DNA of 12,761 bases. Source: Saksenaea vasiformis B4078. Its lineage: Eukaryota; Mucoromycota; Mucoromycetes; Mucorales; Saksenaeaceae. Made by a program: the position numbers and the translations under genes. Under the pieces are notes generated by a model. The model ran no database searches. It saw nothing but the letters and a program-made list of their open reading frames with translations, and had not been told where the DNA came from. How positions within the stretch are numbered: position 1 is the first letter of the stretch; every line of letters begins with the position of its first letter. The stretch covers positions 1 through 12,761 of the forward strand of contig JNDT01000530.1 in NCBI GenBank assembly GCA_000697055.1. The letters run 5' to 3'. This document shows, piece by piece, positions 1 to 7,155 of the stretch.

Positions 1-258
1 TACAAAATCGCTAACAATAATAACAATAACAGTAAAAAGGAAAGAAAACGACGACCGAAAAATTTGTCTGCGGTAAACACACGTTGAAGATAATGACAAA
101 CACACTGAATAGAGAAATGAAACTTCGAAATCCATGAATAGGCATGTCCATTTTGGTTTGGGACGTAACCGCCCTCTAGATAGTAAGAATTCTTGTTTGG
201 TTTGTTTTTGCGATTAAATTTTTTCCCTGCTTTCAACAAGCAGAGTAAACTCTTTCAT
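1..258. other. AT-rich stretch without recognised gene
   Basis: I see no convincing coding frame here. It is AT-rich with short A and T runs. A small inverted repeat (CTGCTT/AAGCAG, 5-base loop) lies near 230-245. No terminal repeat or promoter could be supported. Confidence 0.4.
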
Positions 259-744
259 CTATGCATGCAGTGTATTACAGAAGGTAAAAGAACGAAAGAG
301 AAATGGATGCAACTGGATCATCATAGCCAGTACAACTAGTTCCGTGGTAGAAGAGAGGGTGGAAGGCAAATCTGGTCTGTGCTGACGGTGCTGTACCAAT
401 AGCATCGATGGTTCTTTATTCAAAGCATCGCGAAAAGGTTTCTGCAATACTCTAACACTTTTGGTGAAGGCTTTTTCAGAGGTTACTGTCTGAGTCGAGT
501 TGAACCTGTCAGCTTCGAGTTGACTCATTGTAGTACTTGAGGGAAGCCAGTAAAATAAAGTTGTTCTGAGTTGAGTTAACTTGTTAGCTGCAGGTTGGAC
601 TAAAAGCCGCTTCATCGTAGGATTTAGTGGAAAAGCACACATAGAAAATAGTCCGTTCAGGCAAAACAAAGATCGTTAATATCACCGTATACCAATTTAT
701 CAGCTGGTAGAGGTCGAAAGCAGCTAGAAATCGTCAGGTTTTCA
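259..744 (-). pseudogene. Possible decayed minus-strand coding segment, unknown
   Basis: On the minus strand an open frame ends at a TAG (259-261); its first ATG is at 640-642, giving 127 residues. The translation has an ordinary amino-acid mix and no motif I recognise. Just upstream on that strand, another frame is open and protein-like from about 744 and stops near the start of the first. It is preceded by an acceptor-like CTAATATTGCAG (minus strand, 745-756). Around 350-420 a third frame also reads plausibly, so the segment may be an exon broken by indels. No function can be assigned. It may equally be a chance open frame, so confidence is low. Confidence 0.2.
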
Positions 745-944
745 CTGCAATATTAGATTGATTCAAAAAAGATTCCTATTTTGGAAACAGGATAATCATG
801 ATGACAACATCAGGACAATGAATTGTGATTTATCTTTTTTACCTACATTGACAGTTGGGCTTCTTTATCTTCCTCCCTAAAATCTCGTCATGGTAAAACG
901 AGTATCATAATATGGATCCACATATTGATAATGTTCAATAATAG
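745..944. other. Gene-poor interval and possible 5' region of the Fanzor locus
   Basis: No long frame is present. A pyrimidine-rich patch (about 859-878) precedes an ATG at 890-892 that is directly followed by GTAAAA. If 893-944 (52 bases, ending TAG) were an intron, this ATG would join in phase 0 to the frame that opens at 945. That would provide a start codon the following exon otherwise lacks. This model is weak and needs transcript support. Confidence 0.25.
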
Positions 945-1601
945 CTACCTGATCTAAGATTTCACGGAGATGCCAACCTGGACCTTTGTGGCATCAGCAA
1001 CCGAGATCCAACTCCAAACTACGAACAGCAACTGCAGAATGCGGTGGCTGCAGCGAGAGGACAACCAATATCTAAAGAAAGTTATCGAAAGGCTCTCTGG
1101 TGGTTATGGCGACAAGGTATTCGAGCTATCTCTCAGATTGATGACTCGAGTTCTCGAGAGGCAGCTTTGGCGGTCATCGTTGCAGAACGCTTGAATCTCA
1201 AACAGAGCGGTATCTCTGTGCTATTACCTAATAAACAGACAATCCCCGCAAATAATCTGCTTCATCTGATTGCTATCGCAAAGGCGCATGATATCCAAGT
1301 GTTTCTATTTTCCACAAAACAGAAACCAAAAGTTATCGGAAACAAAAATGCCAACTACAATATTTCATTGTTGCATGAGGTTGATTCCTACTCCGAGCAG
1401 AGCCGCTGGTACGCAATGACGGTTACAAATTTCACCACCACAAGAGTAAAAAGGCCAAGACGTACAACTGGTCGAACCCCTATGATGCGTCCTGCCGCGA
1501 CCAGAAAGGATCCCCAGGTTGGAAAGAAGAGGAAGGCTCCAACTGCACTTGGCATAACTGATGATCAGATCCATCCGAGCTGCGGCAAGAAATGTAAATA
1601 A
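945..1601 (+). CDS. Exon of about 217 codons, OTU-like protein suspected; possible N-terminus of the Fanzor gene
   Basis: The frame is open from 945 to a TAA at 1599-1601 and reads as real protein. It has no ATG near its beginning, so either an upstream exon supplies the start or it is a remnant. The layout weakly recalls OTU cysteine proteases: a GDAN stretch near the start where the family has GDGNC, a helical middle, then hydrophobic strands (HDIQVFLFS, YNISLLHEV) and RWYAMTV where OTU proteins have the catalytic His-Tyr. The expected Cys and His are absent, so it would be inactive even if related. The C-terminal ~55 residues are Arg/Lys-rich, as in a nuclear protein. A GTAAAT at 1594 could splice to 1658 in frame, linking it to the next exon. 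Alternatively it ends at TAA 1599 as a separate gene. Confidence 0.4.
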   Translation, partial: LPDLRFHGDANLDLCGISNRDPTPNYEQQLQNAVAAARGQPISKESYRKALWWLWRQGIRAISQIDDSSSREAALAVIVAERLNLKQSGISVLLPNKQTIPANNLLHLIAIAKAHDIQVFLFSTKQKPKVIGNKNANYNISLLHEVDSYSEQSRWYAMTVTNFTTTRVKRPRRTTGRTPMMRPAATRKDPQVGKKRKAPTALGITDDQIHPSCGKKCK

Positions 1602-1657
1602 TATAGGATCTATTCATCCTATATTGACCGTGTTTTAAATAGAAACAACCGACTGAG

Positions 1658-2514
1658 CAGTGAATGGGCACGTATCACAAGAAGAAAACCACCAACCGAA
1701 GCAGTTTTGCAATAAGTTCAAGAAAAGATGTATGAATAGGAAAAGGGTTCCAAGAGGGCTTATCACAAGTAGCGAAACTTCCGATAATGTTTACAAGACG
1801 CTAAAGACAAAGTATGGAACAACAGCCAGTAGTTATGCTTTGGAACAGCGACTAAAAGGACCCTCAAACCCCTTGCCCATACGGAATTCAATGGCTACTG
1901 CATTTTATCGGAGGCAACAAAGCCGATTGAACAAACTTCAGGATGCTGCTGGTCCAAGTAAAGATGCCAAGCGAAAAGCTGAAGTCAGGAACGATGAGGA
2001 CGATGATAAAGGATCCAGTGATGACGGCAGCGAGGATCCCAGCAATGATGATGATGATGATGACGAAGAAAGGCGGAAGGAGTACATTCGAGCAGCAACT
2101 ACAAGCCTGCGAAAGATTGTTCGGCCCGAAATCGACTTCGATATAATGAAGCGTCGGCTACTAGAGGAGCAGGAAAGAAATTCACGAATTATGAACGCTA
2201 TGGGACGGGTACTGTCCCATTTCGCCGATATGGTATGTACATTGTCATACTTGGCTTCGTATTTAAAGTGCTTTTTACCAGGTCATCCATGGTAACGTCT
2301 ATGAATTCCTCGGATATGAGATTTACGACCGACAAGCAAACTTTACCCATGTTTTCCCTGCTGGCTTCCAGTTTGGCGACATTGGAGCGACTCACGAAAT
2401 TTCCTCGTTGCCGTTCAAAAATGCGGACGAAGTCCGTGATTCCGACATATTCACGTTTCTTCATTTTCAAAACATGTTCTACTGTTGCGTGGGCTCTGTT
2501 AATGTACAGCAGTT
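1658..2514 (+). CDS. Two exons with acidic tract, likely N-terminal part of the Fanzor gene
   Basis: Exon 1658-2232 and exon 2282-2514 join in phase 0 across a 49-base intron (GTATGT...CCAG). Exon one has a basic N-terminus, then a strongly acidic stretch at about 1990-2075 with a run of six Asp from GAT/GAC codons, then a charged helical segment. Exon two is hydrophobic and aromatic-rich (for example VYEFLGYEIYDRQ) and runs to a TAG at 2516-2518. A GTAGGT at 2515 would splice out before that stop. From there a 17-base microexon (2565-2581) and an intron 2582-2631 lead in frame into the Fanzor exon at 2632. I recognise no domain. The function is unknown; membership in the Fanzor gene is inferred from frame and intron size. 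It could instead be a separate upstream gene. Confidence 0.5.
2233..2281 (+). other. Predicted 49-base intron
   Basis: It begins GTATGT and ends TTTTTACCAG. Removing it joins two protein-like frames in phase 0 (ATG codon 2230-2232 to GTC codon 2282-2284). The flanking frame changes from position class 1 to class 2 modulo 3, so without splicing the second exon would not be read. Confidence 0.6.
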
Positions 2515-2631
2515 GTAGGTTTTCTAATTAATAGTTAACTTGAAAACTAACGTTGCCGTTGCAGAGCATCATCATCATGGGGTAAGATCAATTCTGCCTT
2601 GCTTTCTCTGTGCAACGCGAGCCGGATGTAG
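2515..2631 (+). other. Predicted pair of short introns around a microexon
   Basis: Intron one would be 2515-2564 (GTAGGT...TTGCAG), the microexon 2565-2581, and intron two 2582-2631 (GTAAGA...TGTAG, with a pyrimidine patch at about 2595-2609). Both introns are 50 bases, and the phases chain from 2514 to 2632. An alternative single intron 2504-2621 also keeps frame. The sequence alone does not decide between them. Confidence 0.35.
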
Positions 2632-5120
2632 TCAAATCGTCCTTCCTTGCACATTCTATAAAGGAGCTCTATACAGCATCTAACAATATGTACCACGGAT
2701 CCTTGTACCCGCGATCGCTCACAAACGCTATCCGTCTCCTACTTCGCGTCAACCTTGCACCACAGAGGATGCGTAGATACATAGAACTTACCAAGGAAAA
2801 AGCACAAGAAAAGTCGGAGAAGAAGGAGAAGAGTAAGCGTTCCGACAGGGGAAGAAAGCTGCGACACAGCAGATCCTATTGGGTTTCTCAACTCGCAACA
2901 GCCACAGCGAATGGTCGTCCTTCTCATGTACTTAATAAGATTCAGCAGAAGATAACAGAGACGTTACCAAGCGAATGTTTGGAAAAGGAGGAAAAGGGAG
3001 GAAACCCAAAGGGCAAAGGTCCAGCAGTAGCAGACCAATATGATGGTTATGTGATGGACGAAATGGAAGAAGATCTTGTTAATGATAGTGAAGACGAGGA
3101 TCCCGAAGAGTCTCCAGGGACAAGTTTACAGACTGCTGCACCTATCAAGGAGACATCAGCTCGGATCATTCGTGCCTTAGTCGCCATCGTTCGAATGTTG
3201 GTGGAATCTCCTAAGATCCGTCGAACTATCACAGCTAGCGACATTGCAGATGCCGCGTATGAAGGCACGGCATTGACTGCCAAAGAGAAACACGTAGCAG
3301 CAAAGGTCGCTAACTTCCTTCGACCCTATGTGCCTCGTAGGGCCGAGACGGATGTCCCGCCAATGAAGCACGTCCTTACAGTTCTACCCATCGCAGCACT
3401 ATCCAATACCATCAGTCAGATCGTCGGCATGGAAACCAGAATAAACAAATTGTCAGTTGATACCAGTGCTAAATGGAGCCTCTTTTTATCGGTAGATGGT
3501 ATATACAAGATTATGGGCGATATGTACGAAATCCCGACTGCCACTGAAGGAGAGTTCATTACCAGCGAGTTCCAAGCCCGAACACGGAAGGATGCGGTGG
3601 TTGGAGCCTTCTTCGATTTACGGAAGATCGAACAGTTGATGAAGCGCCGACATCTCTCGTTTAGATGGAAACTTGTTTTCGTAAACGAATGGAGGGTGCG
3701 CCTGATGGGTGATATTGACCAGAGCAGACGATTCCAGGTTTCGGCACTTAACACACAGCGAGTTACATCAGTATCATCCGAGTCATCTGCACAGATACCG
3801 TTGAGCAGCTCTCGATTAGAGGAAAGAGTCAGCGCCAATTGCGCGCAAATTCATCGGTTAGAGACGCAGCTGAAACCTTTGCGGAAAACAATCCAAGCTC
3901 TGGAGAAGGACCGCATGGAATACAATCGGTACATTACCAAACGTCGAGATCCTGCAAAATACCAGATTCTGAAGGAGATACGCAAGGAGATCCGAGCCAA
4001 GCAACTTGTTGCGATTCAATTGGAAGATCAACTGAAAAAGTCCCGCCGAGAACGCTATCAACTAAATAAGATGAAACAGGACATGAGAAAGAAGGGAAAG
4101 CGAAAGGAGAAGGCCGCTGAAACCAGACGCCGTCGACGACGGAAACGGAAAAAGCGGGCAAAAAGGGAGCAAACGCAATTGCCGAAAAATGCAGTGATCA
4201 CTGAAGGCCACGTTGATCAGGTAAGTTAAAATTTGTTCTGCCATCGGGATACTTATTCAAGCTTTTAGATGATATCTGCTGCGAGAAACCCATTCTGCAC
4301 CGCTTCCACCCCGGTCTGTGGAGTTGATCCCGGAATCAAGAAAACAGCAACGACAGCGATCTCAACATTTGGTAATCTGATAGAGCGGATTCATCACGTT
4401 TGCGAGGGGAAAGCTGACGAACACCAAATGCACGAATACGCTACATGGAACCTGCGGGCATCATACGTCAATCACGCTACTTTTTCGAACCAACATCGCC
4501 TACGCAGGGAACGAATCAAGCAAGTAGGATAGGAGAGTACAACTACAGAAAAAAGGCGAATCGACAGAGAACAGCGTACAAGAGAGATTCGTACTCTCAA
4601 AACCTACCAACGATTAGCGGATACAGAACGGGAACTTTTTCCAGCGGCAGTATCTTCTCAACCCGCCGTCCATTTTTACGGACATTGGCAGCCGAAAAAC
4701 AGCATGATAAAATGTCATGCACGCCGAGGGACCAAGCGTCTCCGAGCACAACAACGGCGAAACGGTCTGGCGATCACAGTCAATGAGTTAAATACGAGCC
4801 GAACTTGCCACTGGTGCTTAAAACCACTTCAGTTACAGAAATATCGAACGACCGATGGTCGATTTAGGCGAAGCAATGATGCTGTCCAATGTGTTAATCC
4901 ACGGTGTTGTACGCTTGTCAAAGGCTGCAGCACCATGAATAGAGATGAAAATGCTGCAAAAAACCTCGCTTTGAAAGGTACTTCCATGGTCGTTTCTGTA
5001 GATGGCAGCCCTCTTGCACCGTTTAATGCCAAGCAAACGAGCGCGTACGAGCTCGACAGACTTTTGCCCTTCAATCAACCATGGTTCGAGGCGCGCACCG
5101 CCCAGCAGGGCGCTTACTGA
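2632..5120 (+). CDS. Fanzor RNA-guided nuclease (TnpB-like), interrupted by one in-frame TAG
   Basis: This encodes a eukaryotic TnpB homologue, a family known to be RNA-guided DNA endonucleases acting in the nucleus. Exon one (to 4220) has a basic N-terminus, an acidic patch (about 3048-3110), and a block near 3592-3713 (VVGAFFDLRKI, then WKLVFVNEWRVRLMGD) typical of the region before RuvC. A long coiled coil (about 3813-4085) and an Arg/Lys tract (about 4086-4170), a likely nuclear localisation signal, follow. A 48-base intron (4221-4268) joins in phase 0 to exon two. Exon two holds RuvC-I GVDPG (Asp 4326-4328), the RuvC-II segment with Glu 4785-4787, a CxxC zinc half-site (4806-4817), CVNPRCC (4890-4910) and RuvC-III NRDENAAKNL (Asp 4944-4946). 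All three catalytic acids are present. TAG at 4530-4532 splits RuvC-I from the rest, so the copy is probably inactive unless that stretch is spliced out or read through. The true start lies upstream. Confidence 0.85.
4221..4268 (+). other. Predicted 48-base intron in the Fanzor gene
   Basis: It has GTAAGT at the 5' end and CTTTTAG at the 3' end, length 48, phase 0 on both sides. It contains an in-frame TAA (4227-4229), so removal is needed to connect the basic tract to the RuvC-I motif. This is the best supported intron in the window. Confidence 0.75.
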
Positions 5121-5177
5121 GTAAGCACTACTTTTTTCCTTATCGGGTACTAAATTCGAGTGTAGATACTTGCTCAG
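5121..5177 (+). other. Intron-like signal directly after the Fanzor stop codon
   Basis: GTAAGC follows the TGA (5118-5120) with no gap. A near-consensus branch site TACTAAA lies at 5149-5155, and acceptors CTCAG (5177) or TTCAG (5186) follow. The intron-like shape suggests either a spliced 3' UTR or a former last exon that is now cut off. Confidence 0.4.
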
Positions 5178-5335
5178 TATATTCAGAGAGAAGCGATGCA
5201 GCAGCACAATATTTCATGCTGTTGAAAGATACCGCCATCACTGACGAGATCCAGCTGAACAACATAAACTTAACTCTCAAGGATGCGGAGGAAACGTTTC
5301 GGAGCACGTACTGCCAAAGTACAGTTATGGAATGA
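5178..5335 (+). other. Possible terminal exon or 3' UTR with a 50-codon protein-like frame
   Basis: Downstream of the intron-like signal, a frame reading ...QYFMLLKDTAITDE... stays open to TGA 5333-5335. An AATAAA lies 41 bases further on. The composition resembles real protein. Its frame does not connect to the Fanzor exon through the visible donor: phase 0 leads to a stop instead. It may be 3' UTR, a broken last exon, or part of a structured non-coding RNA region. Unresolved. Confidence 0.3.
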
Positions 5336-5375
5336 GAGCAGGCCTTTTTTTTTACTAAGGACCACCATTGGTATG

Positions 5376-5381
5376 AATAAA
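5376..5381 (+). terminator. Candidate poly(A) signal for the Fanzor transcript
   Basis: AATAAA lies 256 bases after the Fanzor stop and 41 bases after the end of the small downstream frame. It is the first such hexamer on the plus strand after the gene. Confidence 0.4.
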
Positions 5382-6088
5382 TCGGTTTATAGATAGCGCA
5401 AATACAAAAGCTACATTCATTGGAGGAAAAGTACAAAACGAATGACCCTCCCATACGGGAGGTCGGCGCACGATGGATGTTCACAAAGATCATCCCATAG
5501 AGCGTAGCTGCTCATGTTTTCAGTCCCTATGTTAGATATTACACGTTAGTCGCATTGTATCCTGACTGGATTTAGTGCCAGCTTGCATTCACTAGCTACA
5601 TCCAATGGATGGTGTATCAAATATAAAACAAAGAGCGCCAATGAGTGCGTTTCCTGGTATCAGTTTTTGATGCTGACTAAGTGATTCTCGTTACTGCAGT
5701 GAGAAGCAATGATTCCAGCGTCGATTCGATTTAGCAGATGTCTACACAGTTCTAGCCAGGCTTGCCATTAGTTAGTCTTATCACTTGTCACAGCATCAAT
5801 AACAGTGGAATACTTGGGTAATACCAATGCTGTTGCAGTCTTTTAACTTCAAGCAAAGTTAGAGCACTGGTCTCAGGGCGGATGGGCAGGTCCTCCCTCC
5901 CATCCCGCTGGTGTCAAAGGACGATGCAGCAACCCTGAACAGCCTGCTTTTTCACCACTTCTTGACGAGGCTGAGGGGGAAGTCCTGAAGTACTTCCCGT
6001 GCCTCACGATGCAAAACCAGAGCTCCAGATACTCAAAATTTGAAGCCTGATGGAGAGCATCCTTGACGAAATCCTCCTTGCGTAAGAG
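5382..6088. other. Intergenic region between the Fanzor locus and the retrotransposon
   Basis: No gene is supported. It contains a GC-rich hairpin (5447-5462) and, at about 5876-6050, plus-strand frames that look weakly protein-like (for example LLDEAEGEVLKYFP) but are broken by stops and a frame change. No full-length copy of the 3' LTR-like sequence occurs here, so the retrotransposon lacks a recognisable complete 5' LTR. Confidence 0.4.
5444..5464. repeat. GC-rich hairpin downstream of the Fanzor gene
   Basis: CCTCCC (5447-5452) and GGGAGG (5457-5462) pair around an ATAC tetraloop. Two more pairs form outside a single bulged C. In OMEGA loci the guide RNA is usually made from the region at and after the 3' end of the nuclease gene, so structured sequence here is worth noting. 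No guide RNA can be asserted. Confidence 0.45.
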
Positions 6089-6130
6089 TGTCGTAAACAA
6101 TGACATAACACTGTATCCACCGTTACGACA
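6089..6130 (+). repeat. Putative 5' LTR remnant
   Basis: The segment starts TGTCGTAA and ends TTACGACA, a perfect 8-base inverted pair. Its last 17 bases match the end of the 3' LTR-like region with one difference. At 42 bases it is far too short for an LTR, so it would be an internally deleted copy or only the LTR end. Similarity to the 3' copy stops abruptly upstream. Confidence 0.35.
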
Positions 6131-6132
6131 AT

Positions 6133-6139
6133 TGGTAGC
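6133..6139 (+). promoter_or_regulatory. Candidate primer-binding site
   Basis: TGGTAGC lies two bases after the proposed LTR end. It matches the 3' end of a fungal initiator tRNA-Met, the primer used by yeast Ty elements. Only seven bases match and the gag ATG follows at 6142, so the call is tentative. Confidence 0.4.
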
Positions 6140-6141
6140 TG

Positions 6142-7155
6142 ATGTCGGTTAATCAAATGCATACTCAAGAAGACGAACAAATGATCAAGATCGAGGAATT
6201 GATCAAATCGCTGAAGATCGAAGGTAACGGGGCTACACCGACAAAAAGTATGGAGAATCAAGAGGCTTCGATGGCCTTAATGATCAAGACCATGGCTAAG
6301 GTGCTAAAGGAGGTTATACAAGACAAACCTGCCCCCAAGACCGCGAAGGCAAAGTTGCGCATCCACGAACCAGAGAAATATAACGGCGAACGTGATGCAG
6401 CCATCATTGACGGATGGTTGCGGTCCATTGAACGATATGCTGAGCTAGTGGATTTGGACTACGACCAGCGAGTGCAGTATGCTGTTACCCTATTTAGGGG
6501 AAGAGCCGATGTATGGTGGCAAAGGTTGGAGAAACTACAAGAAGAACCAACGACGTGGCCGGGATTCAAACGCAGCCTGAGCTCCGAGTTCCGACCTGCC
6601 TTCACTCTGCAAATGGCTCGCGATCGACTAGCAGAATTGAGACAGAAAGGCTCCGTGGAAACTTATGTCGACGCTTTCCAAAACATCCAATTGGAGTTAC
6701 CGAACATGAACGAAGAAGAAGCCCTGGATCGATTCGTGCGTGGTCTACAGAAGGATGTACGCGTTCACGTGCTCATGCGTGAACTAGGGTCCCTAAACAG
6801 TGCAATCCGCGCTGCTCTAGCCTACGACAGCGGCAAAAGGGTTGGCTACTGGACAACACCAAGTGTAGATCGCTGGGAAGACTCGTCAATCTCTCCCGAT
6901 GTGGTCCCGATGGATCTCGATGCATTGTACAGGCCTCAAAAGAGATCCAACTCAAGTAACAGGCGACCGGACGGTGTGTGTTACTGGTGTAACAAGAAAG
7001 GCCATTTCCGTCGGATTGCCGACTCCGCTTGGCAACGATCCAGGATACGATCAGAAAATTGGATGAAGAGCAGAAAAGAAACCACCAGGGTTTTCGTGCA
7101 GCACAGCCGTGATGGGAGGTCGGTTGTTCCTTATAGAAGAAAAATCCTCCCATGA
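6142..7155 (+). pseudogene. gag: Gag of the Ty3/gypsy element, frameshifted in the zinc knuckle
   Basis: Gag forms the virus-like particle and binds element RNA. The frame starts at ATG 6142; ATG 6157 is an alternative. Residues ~70-190 carry the retrotransposon gag core (for example DGWLRSIERYAEL and GRADVWWQRLE). The segment MDLDALYR precedes a CCHC zinc knuckle at about residue 280: C280, C283 and H288 are present but the last Cys is missing. One base appears lost at about 7014-7015. Past that point the frame shifted by two bases reads the missing Cys and a charged tail ending at TGA 7110-7112. The actual frame runs on as unrelated sequence to 7155, so residues 292-337 are not native. The encoded protein would probably keep the particle domain but lose the knuckle. 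Confidence 0.8.
7088..7094 (+). promoter_or_regulatory. Candidate -1 ribosomal frameshift heptamer
   Basis: G_GGT_TTT is phased to the ancestral gag frame (codons GGT 7089-7091, TTT 7092-7094). A -1 slip there enters exactly the pol frame, which is open from 7067. It sits 15 bases before the ancestral gag stop. An 8-base-pair stem (7112-7119 with 7146-7153) lies 17 bases downstream, farther than is usual for a stimulator. Confidence 0.45.

Noticed and set aside
123..138. Similarity between CGAAATCCATGAATAGG near 128 and CGAATCCATGAATGG near 9050
   Set aside because: Short, with an indel and no extension on either side; likely chance.
2047..2067. GAT repeat as a microsatellite
   Set aside because: It encodes an Asp run inside a coding exon with mixed GAT/GAC codons; treated as the acidic tract.
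2198..2470. Minus-strand open frame of 90 codons
   Set aside because: Antisense of the plus-strand exon 2282-2514, whose translation is far more protein-like and flanked by good splice sites.
2235..2531. Plus-strand open frame of 98 codons
   Set aside because: It runs through the predicted intron and reads the real exon in the wrong frame.
4524..4548. A 25-base GT-AG interval containing the Fanzor TAG
   Set aside because: Too short for a spliceosomal intron and not a multiple of three, so the downstream frame would be lost.
5140..5493. Minus-strand open frame of 117 codons
   Set aside because: Rich in Ser, Cys and Tyr without motifs, and antisense to the more protein-like plus-strand frame that ends at 5335.
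5262..6130. Full-length 5' LTR matching the 864-base 3' region
   Set aside because: Only the last 17 or so bases match; the rest of this interval is unrelated and overlaps the Fanzor 3' flank.
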